NCBI GenBank assembly: GCA_019749855.1
Contig: JAIEPI010000200.1
Location: 1 to 17,381 of the forward strand
Length of the DNA: 17,381 nucleotides
Origin: Rickettsiales bacterium
GTDB taxonomy: Bacteria > Pseudomonadota > Alphaproteobacteria > Rickettsiales > UBA998
Reading direction: 5' to 3'
Both the position numbers and the translations under genes were made by a program. The notes beneath the pieces are model-generated. The model searched no databases, was not told where the DNA came from, and was given only the letters and a program-made list of their open reading frames with translations. This document shows, piece after piece, positions 6,303 through 15,138 of this stretch (the first letter of the stretch is position 1; each line of letters opens with the position of its first letter).

Positions 6303-7793
6303 ATGGTTATGACTCACGACGACAAACTCAGCATACAGCTCAGCCCTTCGGATATTGTGGTATTTGGTGGCATGGGCGATCTGTCGGTGCGTAAAATTCT
6401 GCCCGCACTGTATTATCGCCTGCGTGATGGGCAGCTTCCCGCCGAGAGCCGCATTATTGTGTTAGGCCGCAAGGCCATGACGCGCGAAGAACACGCGGCA
6501 AGTGTCAAAAAATCCATGCAGGAATTTGTCGCCAAGGCCGATTTTAATGACAAAGATTATGCCAGACTGGCCGAGCGCATGGAATATCTCGAGCTGGATG
6601 CGCGTCAGGCTGAGCATTACGGCGCACTTAAGAAGCTGCTGGAAACGAAAGCACGGCCTGTTCGCGTGTTTTACCTCGCGACGCCCGCGGATATTTTTGG
6701 CGGCATTTGCGAGCAGCTGAAACTGGGTGGGCTGGTGACGCCAGAAACCCGCGTGGTGCTGGAGAAACCGATTGGTTATGACCTCAAATCCTTCCGCGAC
6801 ATCAATAATGCGGTGCTGCGTCATCTGAGCGAAACGCAGGTGTACCGTATTGACCATTATCTCGGCAAAGAGACCGTGCAGAACCTGATGGTGCTGCGCT
6901 TTGCTAATAATGTGTTTGAACGGGTGTGGAACGTGGATGCCATAGACCATGTTCAAATCACCGTGGCGGAGGATATTGGCGTCGGTGATCGCGGTGGCTA
7001 TTACGATCACTCCGGTGCCATGCGCGACATGGTGCAAAATCATCTGCTGCAACTGCTCTGTTTGGTGGCGATGGAGTCTCCCTCGCGCATCACGCCGGAT
7101 GCGGTGCGTGATGAAAAACTGAAGGTGCTGCGTGCGCTGCGCCCTTGCCTGCCGGCGAATCTGAACACTGAAACGGTGCGCGGCCAATATCGGGCGGGTG
7201 CAATTCGCGGCAAGGCCGTGCCGTCTTATCTCGATGATATCAAAAAAGACGATAGCGACACCGAAACCTTCGTCGCCATTAAAGCGCATGTCGATAATTG
7301 GCGGTGGTCGGGTGTGCCCTTCTACATGCGAACCGGCAAGCGCATGCTGGAGCGCTATTCAGAGATTGTGATTCAGTTTAAACGGGCGCCTCACAATATT
7401 TTCCCACTGCAAAGCAGTGAGGTGGAGAGCAATAAACTCATCATCCGCATTCAGCCCGATGAGCGCCTGCAGCTGCAAATGAACACCAAAGTGCCCGGCC
7501 CGGGGGGGTATCGCTTGAAACCGGTGAAACTGAATCTGGCCTTCGCCGATGAGTTTCATGAGCGCTACCCCGATGCCTATGAACGCTTGCTGATGGATGT
7601 GGTGCGCGGAAATCCGACCTTGTTCATGCGCACGGACGAAGTGGAAGCCGCGTGGATCTGGACCGAATACCTCCTCAAGGGCTGGGAAGAAGCACGCAGC
7701 AAGCCCAAGCTTTACCCCTCCGGTAGTTGGGGGCCTGAAGATGCCTATGCGCTGATAGCCCGTGATGGGCGCGCATGGCATCACGATGAATAA
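6303..7793 (+). CDS. zwf: Glucose-6-phosphate 1-dehydrogenase
   Basis: The enzyme oxidises glucose-6-phosphate to 6-phosphogluconolactone with NAD(P)+, the entry step to the Entner-Doudoroff and pentose phosphate routes, in the cytoplasm. With the ATG at 6303 the protein has 496 residues, close to the usual length. The dinucleotide-binding motif is FGGMGDLS (21-28), a variant of GASGDLA. EKPIG (154-158) and the active-site RIDHYLGKE (182-190) are intact. DHSGAMRDMVQNH and VPFYMRTGKRM also match the family. The start is uncertain: a TTG (6288) and a second ATG (6309) are in frame, and none has a clear ribosome site. It heads the cluster, 32 bases before pgl. Confidence 0.95.
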   Translation: MVMTHDDKLSIQLSPSDIVVFGGMGDLSVRKILPALYYRLRDGQLPAESRIIVLGRKAMTREEHAASVKKSMQEFVAKADFNDKDYARLAERMEYLELDARQAEHYGALKKLLETKARPVRVFYLATPADIFGGICEQLKLGGLVTPETRVVLEKPIGYDLKSFRDINNAVLRHLSETQVYRIDHYLGKETVQNLMVLRFANNVFERVWNVDAIDHVQITVAEDIGVGDRGGYYDHSGAMRDMVQNHLLQLLCLVAMESPSRITPDAVRDEKLKVLRALRPCLPANLNTETVRGQYRAGAIRGKAVPSYLDDIKKDDSDTETFVAIKAHVDNWRWSGVPFYMRTGKRMLERYSEIVIQFKRAPHNIFPLQSSEVESNKLIIRIQPDERLQLQMNTKVPGPGGYRLKPVKLNLAFADEFHERYPDAYERLLMDVVRGNPTLFMRTDEVEAAWIWTEYLLKGWEEARSKPKLYPSGSWGPEDAYALIARDGRAWHHDE

Positions 7794-7825
7794 ACCTCCA
7801 CGCTAGCATTCAAGGATCTGTCTTT

Positions 7826-8557
7826 ATGTCACACGCTGCCCACGCCCTCAATACGACTGCCCCAAACGTTCGCCTGCTGCGCTTTGCCGATCGCACGGCG
7901 TTTGCCAACGCCATTGCCGCACAAGTCGCGCAGGATGTCACGGCGGATATTGCACGGCGCGGTGTGGCCACACTTGTGGTCTCCGGTGGCACTACGCCTG
8001 GGGAATTCTTCAAAGCGCTGCATGCGTATGATTTACCGTGGGATAAGATTCACATCTCGCTGGCGGATGATCGCTGGCTGCCGATCACCCATCCTGATTC
8101 CTCTGAAAAGCTGGTGCGTGAGACGCTGCTGCATCCGCAATCGCCCTTCATTGGCCTTATCAATGAAGCTGCAACCCCACAGGCTGGCGAAGCGCAAACG
8201 AATGAGCGCCTCAAGGCATTGCCGCGCCCCTTCACGGTGACCGTGCTGGGCATGGGTGAGGACGGCCATTGCGCGTCCCTTTTCCCCAATAATGCGGCGC
8301 TGAAAAATGCCTTTAATCCTGATTATCCGCTGCTGTGCACGGCGGTGAATGATGCACCCAAGCCACCGCCTGAGCGCTTTACCATGACCTACACACAACT
8401 GATTGCCACGGGTCGCGTGGTGATTCACCTGCTGGGCAAAAGCAAAATTGAAGCGCTGGAGCAGCATGTGATGCAGGATGGGCCGGTGGAAGATATGCCA
8501 GTGCGGGCTTTTCTGCGTCAAACGCAGGTGCCGGTGGATATTTATTACGCGGACTAG
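7826..8557 (+). CDS. pgl: 6-phosphogluconolactonase
   Basis: This cytoplasmic enzyme hydrolyses 6-phosphogluconolactone to 6-phosphogluconate, the product step after Zwf. The 243-residue length fits the DevB/SOL type. Motifs seen are VVSGGTTPG (51-59), the DDRWLP block (81-86, usually DERWVP) and GMGEDGHCASLFP (142-154), where Cys replaces the common Thr. AAGGA (7812-7816) lies 9 bases before the ATG. The short gap to zwf indicates a shared transcript. The family is well matched, and position between zwf and edd supports the call. Confidence 0.95.
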   Translation: MSHAAHALNTTAPNVRLLRFADRTAFANAIAAQVAQDVTADIARRGVATLVVSGGTTPGEFFKALHAYDLPWDKIHISLADDRWLPITHPDSSEKLVRETLLHPQSPFIGLINEAATPQAGEAQTNERLKALPRPFTVTVLGMGEDGHCASLFPNNAALKNAFNPDYPLLCTAVNDAPKPPPERFTMTYTQLIATGRVVIHLLGKSKIEALEQHVMQDGPVEDMPVRAFLRQTQVPVDIYYAD

Positions 8558-8592
8558 ACGCATGGCTTCATGAGGCCCAAAGCGAACCGCTA

Positions 8593-8632
8593 GACTCATA
8601 TTCGGCTTATACGACCCATATTCGGCTTTCAC
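8593..8632 (+). repeat. Two tandem 20-base repeats before edd
   Basis: Two adjacent 20-base units (8593-8612 and 8613-8632) match at 17 of 20 positions. The core CATATTCGGCTT is identical in both (8597-8608 and 8617-8628). The period of 20 bases places the cores about two helical turns apart, on the same face of the DNA. They lie in the 129-base pgl-edd gap, about 55 bases before the edd start. They could be a paired operator or a chance small duplication. No further copy was noticed in the window. Confidence 0.7.
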
Positions 8633-8686
8633 GCTAAGGATAATGCTGCTAAAAAGTGCAGGATTTATCCTTACTGAAAGCTGCTC

Positions 8687-10501
8687 ATGCATCCGACCAT
8701 TCTCTCTGTCACCCAACGCATCCGCGAGAAAAGCCGCCCCACCCGTGACGCTTATGTGGCGCGTATGCAGGCGGCGGCAAGCGCTATGGAAGGCACCCAC
8801 CGCAAGCAACTCGGCTGTGCGAATCTGGCGCATGGGTTTGCCGGATGTCTGGGTGAGGAAAAACAACGCATCAAAGAAAATCAGGCACCTAACATTGCCA
8901 TTGTCTCGGCTTATAATGAGATGCTATCGGCACATCAGCCCTATGAAACCTATCCGCGCCTGATCAAAGACGAAGCGCTGAAACACGGAGCGACCGCGCA
9001 GTTTGCGGGCGGGGTTCCGGCCATGTGTGACGGCATCACGCAGGGGCAGGATGGCATGGAATTGTCACTTTTCTCGCGTGACACCATTGCGCTGGCCACC
9101 GCCGTTTCGCTCTCACACAACATGTTTGATGGCGCTCTCATGCTGGGCATTTGCGATAAAATCGTCCCCGGCATGCTGATGGGCGCGCTCAGTTTTGCGC
9201 ATATTCCGGTGGTATTTGTTCCGGGTGGGCCGATGCCCTCAGGTTTGTCCAACAAGGAAAAGGCTAATGTGCGTGAACAATACGCGCAAGGAAAAGTGGG
9301 GCGTGACGAGCTGCTGGAGGCGGAATCCGCCTCGTATCATTCCCCGGGCACCTGCACATTTTATGGCACGGCTAACTCTAACCAGATGCTGATGGAGTTG
9401 ATGGGGCTGCAATTGCCGGGTAGCTCGTTTATCAACCCTTACACCCCGCTGCGTGACGCCCTCACCCGCGCCGCGACGCGCTCAGTGATTGCTCAATCGC
9501 CGCAGCGTGGTGCCTTTAAACCGCTCTATCAGGTATTTGATGAGCGCAGCGTGGTGAATGGGATTGTGGGGCTACATGCGACCGGCGGCTCCACCAATCA
9601 CACGATTCACCTCATCGCCATTGCACGTGCCGCCGGCATCCTCATTGACTGGAGCGACATGGCCGAGCTGTCCTCAGTGGTGCCGCTGCTGGCTCGTGTC
9701 TATCCTAATGGCGAAGCAGATGTGAATCATTTCCGCGATGCGGGCGGTCTGCCCAAAATGGTGCATGACCTGATTCAGGCAGGTTTGGTGCATGCCGACG
9801 CAGAAACGGTGGCAGGCTCAGGATTAGCGCATTACACGCAGGAGCCAGTGCTGCAGGATGATTCCGCACATTGGGTAGCGGGCAAAACCATCAGCGCCGA
9901 TACGCAAGTGGTGGCCGATGTGGAAAAACCGTTCAGCAGCGAGGGCGGCTTGAAATTGCTACAAGGCAATCTGGGCCGCGCGGTGATAAAAATCTCGGCA
10001 GTGAAGCCGGAGCATCGCTTCGTTGAAGCGCCTGCCCGTGTGTTCACCTCGCAGGAGGCGATGCAGAAAGCCTTCAATGCCGGTGATTTACATGGCGATC
10101 TGGTCGCTGTTGTATTGTTTCAAGGGCCAGCCGCCAATGGCATGCCGGAGCTGCATAAACTGACGCCACCACTGGGGGTGCTGCAGAATATGGGCTTCCA
10201 AGTAGCGCTAGTGACCGATGGCCGCATGTCCGGAGCGTCCGGCAAAGTCCCCGCCGCCATTCACGTTTCGCCGGAATGCACGAAGGGCGGTGCCTTAGCC
10301 AAAGTGCGTGATGGTGACATGATCCGTCTCGATGCGGAGAACGGAACGCTGGAAGCCTTGGTGGACGCGGCGGAGTGGGCGGCACGCTCACCCTTAAATG
10401 CGGATATCAGTGCCAACGGATTTGGCACGGGCCGTGAGCTATACCATAATGCACGACTGGCCGTGACCACGGCGGAAGAAGGCGCAAGCTTCATCGTCTA
10501 A
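8687..10501 (+). CDS. edd: 6-phosphogluconate dehydratase
   Basis: Edd converts 6-phosphogluconate to 2-keto-3-deoxy-6-phosphogluconate (KDPG), the committing step of the Entner-Doudoroff pathway. The product has 604 residues, near the usual 600-610. It belongs to the IlvD/Edd iron-sulfur dehydratases. The three likely cluster cysteines are Cys114 in MCDGITQG, Cys156 in GICDKIVPG and Cys223 in GTCTFYGTAN. The ITQGQDGMELS segment and the Edd-like C-terminal GRMSGASGKVPAAIHVSPE favour Edd over dihydroxyacid dehydratase, and the neighbours support that. The ATG at 8687 has only a weak GAAAG upstream. The 129-base upstream gap could hold an extra promoter or operator. Confidence 0.95.
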   Translation: MHPTILSVTQRIREKSRPTRDAYVARMQAAASAMEGTHRKQLGCANLAHGFAGCLGEEKQRIKENQAPNIAIVSAYNEMLSAHQPYETYPRLIKDEALKHGATAQFAGGVPAMCDGITQGQDGMELSLFSRDTIALATAVSLSHNMFDGALMLGICDKIVPGMLMGALSFAHIPVVFVPGGPMPSGLSNKEKANVREQYAQGKVGRDELLEAESASYHSPGTCTFYGTANSNQMLMELMGLQLPGSSFINPYTPLRDALTRAATRSVIAQSPQRGAFKPLYQVFDERSVVNGIVGLHATGGSTNHTIHLIAIARAAGILIDWSDMAELSSVVPLLARVYPNGEADVNHFRDAGGLPKMVHDLIQAGLVHADAETVAGSGLAHYTQEPVLQDDSAHWVAGKTISADTQVVADVEKPFSSEGGLKLLQGNLGRAVIKISAVKPEHRFVEAPARVFTSQEAMQKAFNAGDLHGDLVAVVLFQGPAANGMPELHKLTPPLGVLQNMGFQVALVTDGRMSGASGKVPAAIHVSPECTKGGALAKVRDGDMIRLDAENGTLEALVDAAEWAARSPLNADISANGFGTGRELYHNARLAVTTAEEGASFIV

Positions 10502-10602
10502 GTCTCTTGGCGTTATCAGCCTTGGCGATGGGGTTGGCCCGCAATGCGAATGCGCGCTTCTTTACAGATGACAAATCCTAAGGAATCGGGCATTGATGCG
10601 CT
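10502..10602 (+). other. edd-glk intergenic gap
   Basis: The 101-base gap contains CTTGGCG twice within about 25 bases at its start and TAAGGA at 10579-10584, which is 18 bases before the glk ATG and so too far for an ordinary ribosome site. No terminator-like hairpin was found, so read-through from edd is plausible. Confidence 0.35.
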
Positions 10603-11577
10603 ATGAAACATCTGTGTCTCGTCGCTGATATTGGCGGCACCAATTCACGTTACGCGCTGTGCCACTCCGGTAGTCTGGATTTGCACAAGCCGCGCAAACT
10701 TCCCAACTGCGATTTTGCAACGCTGGAGGATTCCATCGCGCATTACCTCGAGATGGTGGAAGAACACCCCAGCCGCGCCTGCCTTGCCGTGGCAGGGCCA
10801 GTGACGGGCGATAGCGTCAGACTCACCAACATTGACTGGACATTCTCGCAAGCAGCCCTGCGCGAGCGCTTTCATTTCCAGCGGCTCAACGTTACCAATG
10901 ACTTTACTGCGCTGGCAATGGCGGTGCCGCATATTCCGCCGCATCGCATTATCGTTAACGGTGGCCAAGAGCCGATCCCGCAGCAGCCCATTGCCGTACT
11001 GGGGCCGGGCACAGGTCTTGGCGTCTCCGGCCTGATATGGGGTGGCAAACATTGGGTGCCCCTGCAAGGCGAAGGCGGCAACACGTCGTTCTCCCCGGGC
11101 AATGCCAAGGAAATTGAATTGCTGCGCTATGCGCATGGCCATCATGACTATGTGCGCGCCGAACATTTTATCAGTGGCAGCGGCATGGGCTTTCTGCATC
11201 AGGCATTAGCGGTGATCGAGGGGCGCGTGCCTGAAATACTGACGAATGATGAAATCACCCGCCGCGGATTATCGGGCGAGAGTGCTCACTGCACCGAAAC
11301 CTTGCATGTGTTTTGTGGAATGCTCGGCAGTTTCGCTGGCGATCAGGCGCTGGCACTGGGTGCGCGTGGCGGCGTGTTTATTGGTGGTGGCGTCGTACCG
11401 ATTCTGGGCGAGTTTTTCTTCAAAAGCCCCTTCCGCGAGCGCTTTGAAGCCAAGGGAAAGTTTGCTGATTACGTCAAGCCGATTCCCACCTATGTCATGC
11501 TTTCATTCACCGAAATGGCGCTCATTGGTGCCGCTTCATTATTACATAACTCAGAGGAGTACGCGCATGTCGCTTGA
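10603..11577 (+). CDS. glk: Glucokinase
   Basis: Glk phosphorylates glucose with ATP to glucose-6-phosphate, supplying Zwf. The 324-residue protein is of the E. coli Glk type. It shows the phosphate-binding ADIGGTNSR (8-16), NVTNDFTALA (96-105) with Asn99 and Asp100, GPGTGLGVSGL (134-144), GEGGN (156-160) and RAEHFISG (185-192) with Glu187. Asn99, Asp100, Glu157 and Glu187 coincide in number with the E. coli glucose ligands, but residue 160 is Asn where E. coli has His. A FIGGGVVPIL segment lies towards the C-terminus. Its last 11 bases overlap eda, so the two are probably translationally coupled. Presence of glk here suggests glucose enters by a non-phosphotransferase permease. Confidence 0.93.
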   Translation: MKHLCLVADIGGTNSRYALCHSGSLDLHKPRKLPNCDFATLEDSIAHYLEMVEEHPSRACLAVAGPVTGDSVRLTNIDWTFSQAALRERFHFQRLNVTNDFTALAMAVPHIPPHRIIVNGGQEPIPQQPIAVLGPGTGLGVSGLIWGGKHWVPLQGEGGNTSFSPGNAKEIELLRYAHGHHDYVRAEHFISGSGMGFLHQALAVIEGRVPEILTNDEITRRGLSGESAHCTETLHVFCGMLGSFAGDQALALGARGGVFIGGGVVPILGEFFFKSPFRERFEAKGKFADYVKPIPTYVMLSFTEMALIGAASLLHNSEEYAHVA

Positions 11578-12208
11578 GTCCCTTCTTCGCTCGAATCGTG
11601 TGGTACCTGTTGTGGTGCTGCAAAAGGTCGAGCATGCGGTTCCATTAGCCAGAGCATTGCTCAAAGGCGGGGTTAACAGCATGGAAATCACGCTGCGCAC
11701 CGACGCAGGTCTGGCCAGTATTGAAGCGGTGGCAAAGCAAGTCCCCGAAATCACTGTCGGCGCCGGCACGGTGATCAACGCACAGCAATACAAAGACGCG
11801 GTCAATGCTGGGGCCAAATTCATTGTCAGTCCGGGCCTCACCCCCGCTCTGGCTGAGACTTCACGTCAACATTCAGTGCATTTTCTGCCTGGCGTCGTCA
11901 CACCAACGGAAGTCATTACGGCACTTCAGGAAGGGTTTCGCTTGCTGAAATTCTTCCCCGCGTCACTGTTTGGTGGACAAGGCGTGCTCAAGCAATATGG
12001 CTCTGTTTTTCCTGATGCCTTGTTTTGCCCGACGGGAGGCATCGATCAGCACAATGCCAGCGGCTACCTGACCCTGCCCAATGTCGTGGCGGTGGGTGGC
12101 TCATGGATGACACCCAAAGACGCCGTGGCCGAGGGTGACTGGGAGCTCATTAGCGCCATCGCGCAGGAAAGTTTAGGCAGCATTCTCACGCCCATTCCGT
12201 GGGATTGA
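11567..12208 (+). CDS. eda: KDPG aldolase (2-dehydro-3-deoxyphosphogluconate aldolase)
   Basis: Eda cleaves KDPG to pyruvate and glyceraldehyde-3-phosphate, completing the Entner-Doudoroff pathway. From the ATG at 11567 the protein has 213 residues, the normal size for this class I aldolase. Glu40 and Arg44 lie in MEITLRT, GAGTV is at 65-69, and the Schiff-base lysine is Lys128 in LLKFFPA. PTGGI (155-159) and GGSWM (177-181) form the phosphate-binding end. The reading frame stays open further upstream into glk, but AGAGGAG at 11553-11559, 7 bases before this ATG, and the family length fix the start. The gene begins inside the glk 3' end. Confidence 0.96.
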   Translation: MSLESLLRSNRVVPVVVLQKVEHAVPLARALLKGGVNSMEITLRTDAGLASIEAVAKQVPEITVGAGTVINAQQYKDAVNAGAKFIVSPGLTPALAETSRQHSVHFLPGVVTPTEVITALQEGFRLLKFFPASLFGGQGVLKQYGSVFPDALFCPTGGIDQHNASGYLTLPNVVAVGGSWMTPKDAVAEGDWELISAIAQESLGSILTPIPWD

Positions 12209-12273
12209 CATCACCGATTAAGTACAACAACAGAACAACGTTTCAAATATCGCAACAGTTGAAGAGATAATTC

Positions 12274-14091
12274 ATGAACATGCGCCGCTTTCTTTCCTCG
12301 GAGTTTATCAAACTGGCCTTTGAGCGATTCCCTGAATCCTTCAGTTGTGCGGCGCTCGGCACCCTTCTCTCCTGTGCGCTGATTGCCGAAATAGTCGAAG
12401 GATCTGAGCTGTATCTGCGCTTCTTGTATATGTGTAGCGCTGGCTTCCTGTGGTTTCTCGTCATGCGCTTGTGGGTGGAATCAATGGATGGTCACCGCTT
12501 AAAAAGCCGACTCGTCGCATTGCTGTTGTTTGGCGCGTTTGGAGTTTTCGTATTTGTGGGCAAAGCTCCTGTCGCTGGCATGGCTGTTTTCTTGGGCGCG
12601 CTCAGTCTGTTATTGCTGGTTGCCCCTTATGTTGGGCGCAACATCCAAAATACATCCTTCTGGGGTTTTGCGCATGATCTCAGTCGCGCCTTGTTTTTCT
12701 CGCTGGTGCTGGGAGCGCTGTTCACCGGTGCCGTTTATCTGATTCAATTGACGCTGGATTATCTCTTTCACATCGAATTACCCGATAAATTCATGGCCTA
12801 TGTTGGCATAATCACCCATGCGTTTATTGTTCCAGCTTATTTTCTGGCACGCTTGCCTCATCATTACAGCTATGAGGATGGCTGTGAGTTACCCAAAGAT
12901 ATTCGCTTGATTTCTACCTATGTTTCCATCCCATTTGTGTGGGCTTATATCTTTATTTTATATGCGTATATTGGCAAATTACTCATGCAAGGCAGCCTGC
13001 CCAGCGGTCAATTGGGCTGGATGATCAGCGTCTTTGGCATTGCGGGTATCCTCACGCATCTGCTGGCTTATCCGTTGCGCGACACGTCATCCTCTGTGGC
13101 GCGCTCCTATTACCGGTGGTTTTATCCAGCACTGATTCTGCCCATTGGTTTGCTGGCCTATGCGCTCTATTCGCGTATTGAACCTTATGGTTTGACCACC
13201 AATCGATTTTTAATGGTTCTGCTATGCGTGTGGTTCGCCATTCTTGCCATCCATTTTACATGGCGCGGTGCACGTGGTCAGCTCAAATGGGTACCACTCA
13301 CGCTTAGTCTGCTGCTGTTTGCCACGTCTTTCGGCCCACTCAGCATCGAGCGACTTCCCAGGCTCAGTCAGTATCAACGCTTACTGACGCTGCTTGAAAA
13401 GAATGACATGCTGAAGGATGGCCATCTGGTAGCAGCAACCAAAGAAGTCAGCCGCGATGATCGCGTTGCCATCACCTCGAAGGTTCGTTTTATCGCTGGC
13501 TATAATGACAAAGCAGGCGCGGCCACTCTAGCCCAGATTTTCCTTGAAAAGGATAGCGTTGAGAGCATTACGCTTCAGAAAAACAATTATGATTTGCAAG
13601 ACGCCTTTTTCAAAGCCGCCAACATTGAAAAACTGGAACAATGGGAACTAAAGCAAGAGCCTGCTAAAACTCGCTACATTTCTAAAGATCGCTACATTAA
13701 TTTTAATCAAGACGTCACAAAGCCCATCGATGTCAGCGACTATTCTGCGACTTACTCAATTTCTTTTTATGAGAAAGAAAGCCGAAAAATTTTCCTGCGT
13801 GGAGAAAGCTACACATTAAACCTGAGAGAAAATGGCGTGGTGGAACTATTCCGTGATGATCATCCCAACGAGATTTTCAGCCTGTTGCTTACAGAAGCCT
13901 TAACAACAATTCCCCGTGATACTTACGTTGAAAGCATAACTGGAAACCTGACATCCGATAAATTACGTTTTGATTTAAAGGGTGAAAATAGTGGGGCGAC
14001 CCTTCAATTGTTCTCTGTATCAACAGTAATTGATCGGTCCAATACCGTCACTAAGGTCATTACCTATAGCGGCATTCTGCTGTTGAAGTAA
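12274..14091 (+). CDS. DUF4153 family membrane protein
   Basis: The 605-residue protein has about ten or eleven hydrophobic segments between residues 24 and 357 and a soluble tail of about 245 residues. The YGLTTNRFLMVLLCVWF block (305-321), the LGWMISVFGIAGIL helix (247-260) and the following SQYQRLLTLLEKNDMLKDG region are typical of DUF4153. The biochemical role of this family is not known to me. It follows eda by 65 bases in the same direction without an evident terminator, so it could be co-transcribed with the sugar genes, although no functional link is visible. The gene converges with corA, the two stops lying 4 bases apart. The ribosome site is weak (GAAGAG before ATG 12274). Confidence 0.75.
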   Translation: MNMRRFLSSEFIKLAFERFPESFSCAALGTLLSCALIAEIVEGSELYLRFLYMCSAGFLWFLVMRLWVESMDGHRLKSRLVALLLFGAFGVFVFVGKAPVAGMAVFLGALSLLLLVAPYVGRNIQNTSFWGFAHDLSRALFFSLVLGALFTGAVYLIQLTLDYLFHIELPDKFMAYVGIITHAFIVPAYFLARLPHHYSYEDGCELPKDIRLISTYVSIPFVWAYIFILYAYIGKLLMQGSLPSGQLGWMISVFGIAGILTHLLAYPLRDTSSSVARSYYRWFYPALILPIGLLAYALYSRIEPYGLTTNRFLMVLLCVWFAILAIHFTWRGARGQLKWVPLTLSLLLFATSFGPLSIERLPRLSQYQRLLTLLEKNDMLKDGHLVAATKEVSRDDRVAITSKVRFIAGYNDKAGAATLAQIFLEKDSVESITLQKNNYDLQDAFFKAANIEKLEQWELKQEPAKTRYISKDRYINFNQDVTKPIDVSDYSATYSISFYEKESRKIFLRGESYTLNLRENGVVELFRDDHPNEIFSLLLTEALTTIPRDTYVESITGNLTSDKLRFDLKGENSGATLQLFSVSTVIDRSNTVTKVITYSGILLLK

Positions 14092-14095
14092 GTCG

Positions 14096-15079
14096 CTACA
14101 GCCAGCCTTTATGCTTGAAAAGCCGGAAGGGTAAGTAGGCGGAGAGCACCATCAGCCCCAGCGCCATGGGGTAGCCAAATGGCCATTGAAGCTCCGGCAT
14201 CGTGTGAAAATTCATGCCGTAAATACTGGCAATTAAGGTGGGCGGTAGAAACACGACCGCCACGACGGAGAAAATTTTAATCGTCGCATTCTGATCCATC
14301 GAGATCATGCCCAGCGTTGCATCGAGCAGGAAGGTAATGTTGTTGGCGACAAAGGCCGCATAATCATTGATACCCACTACGTCTTTCAACTGGGTCACGA
14401 TACGCGTGGAAACCTCCTCCGAACCACCAGTGCGATGCATCACCGTTTGCTCAAAAAACGTCAGCATGCGCTGGATACTGACCAGTGAATCGCGTGCCTT
14501 GAACGTCAAATCACCCTGCCTTCCAATCTGACGCAAGACTTCCTTGTAAGGCGGCTTAATCTTGGCATTGGCGGGGGCGCGGAAAATTTCATGCGACAAG
14601 CCATCTATGCGGCGGTTCACCGTTTCCAGAATGTCTGCCAGCCGGTCAATAATGGTTTCCATCAGCCCGAGATAAAGCCCATCGCCATGTAAATGCACGG
14701 GCAAAATGCGCTCAATTCGGCGGCGGAAATTATCAAACGGCGCTGGCTCGCAGTAGCGCACGGTAATCAATGTGTTTGGCGTCAACACGAAGCTCACTGA
14801 GTGGCTTTGTGGATCATCCGTGTGCGCGTTGGAAACCAGCACCGCGGTCATGTATAAAATACCACCCTCAGCATACAGACGGCTTGATGGTTCGATTTCT
14901 TCCATTTCCTCACGCGTGGGCACGCCGATGCCCAGCAGCGCTTCAATCTCTGATTCCTCGTCTTTGGTGGGCGTCACCATATCCACCCACAATATGTTTG
15001 CCAGTGGCACCGTGCCATGGGCGGGACATTGCTCCAGTCGCACCAGCTTACTGTCCATGTTACAATAAATGCTTAGCAT
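14096..15079 (-). CDS. corA: CorA-type magnesium/divalent metal transporter
   Basis: CorA forms pentameric inner-membrane channels for Mg2+ (and Co2+ or Ni2+ in some members). The 327-residue protein has a large acidic cytoplasmic N-terminal domain, a long helical stalk and two C-terminal membrane segments (about 268-286 and 303-321). The signature YGMNF (287-291), followed by MPEL, lies in the loop between them. The basic end RLFKHKGWL matches the family. The start at 15079 is preceded by GGGGGA only 2 bases away; an ATG at 15058 (MDSKLV) is an alternative. The dehydrogenase-like gene on the same strand ends 59 bases upstream, so one transcript is possible. Confidence 0.92.
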   Translation of the reverse strand: MLSIYCNMDSKLVRLEQCPAHGTVPLANILWVDMVTPTKDEESEIEALLGIGVPTREEMEEIEPSSRLYAEGGILYMTAVLVSNAHTDDPQSHSVSFVLTPNTLITVRYCEPAPFDNFRRRIERILPVHLHGDGLYLGLMETIIDRLADILETVNRRIDGLSHEIFRAPANAKIKPPYKEVLRQIGRQGDLTFKARDSLVSIQRMLTFFEQTVMHRTGGSEEVSTRIVTQLKDVVGINDYAAFVANNITFLLDATLGMISMDQNATIKIFSVVAVVFLPPTLIASIYGMNFHTMPELQWPFGYPMALGLMVLSAYLPFRLFKHKGWL

Positions 15080-15138
15080 CGTCCCCCACGCTCAAGGCTT
15101 GGTGATACCCCACTCGCCATCCTTAATCCAGCACTAGC

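Noticed and set aside
6462..7289. 275-codon open frame antisense to zwf
   Set aside because: The protein is rich in His, Arg and Gln with no domain, typical of a reverse-frame shadow of a well-conserved gene.
8033..8866. 277-codon minus-strand open frame spanning pgl, the gap and the start of edd
   Set aside because: It is antisense to two certain genes, crosses their boundary and has no recognisable motif.
11246..11566. Upstream extension of the eda reading frame into glk
   Set aside because: The extension would overlap glk almost entirely, would more than exceed the normal aldolase length, and a strong ribosome site precedes the ATG at 11567.
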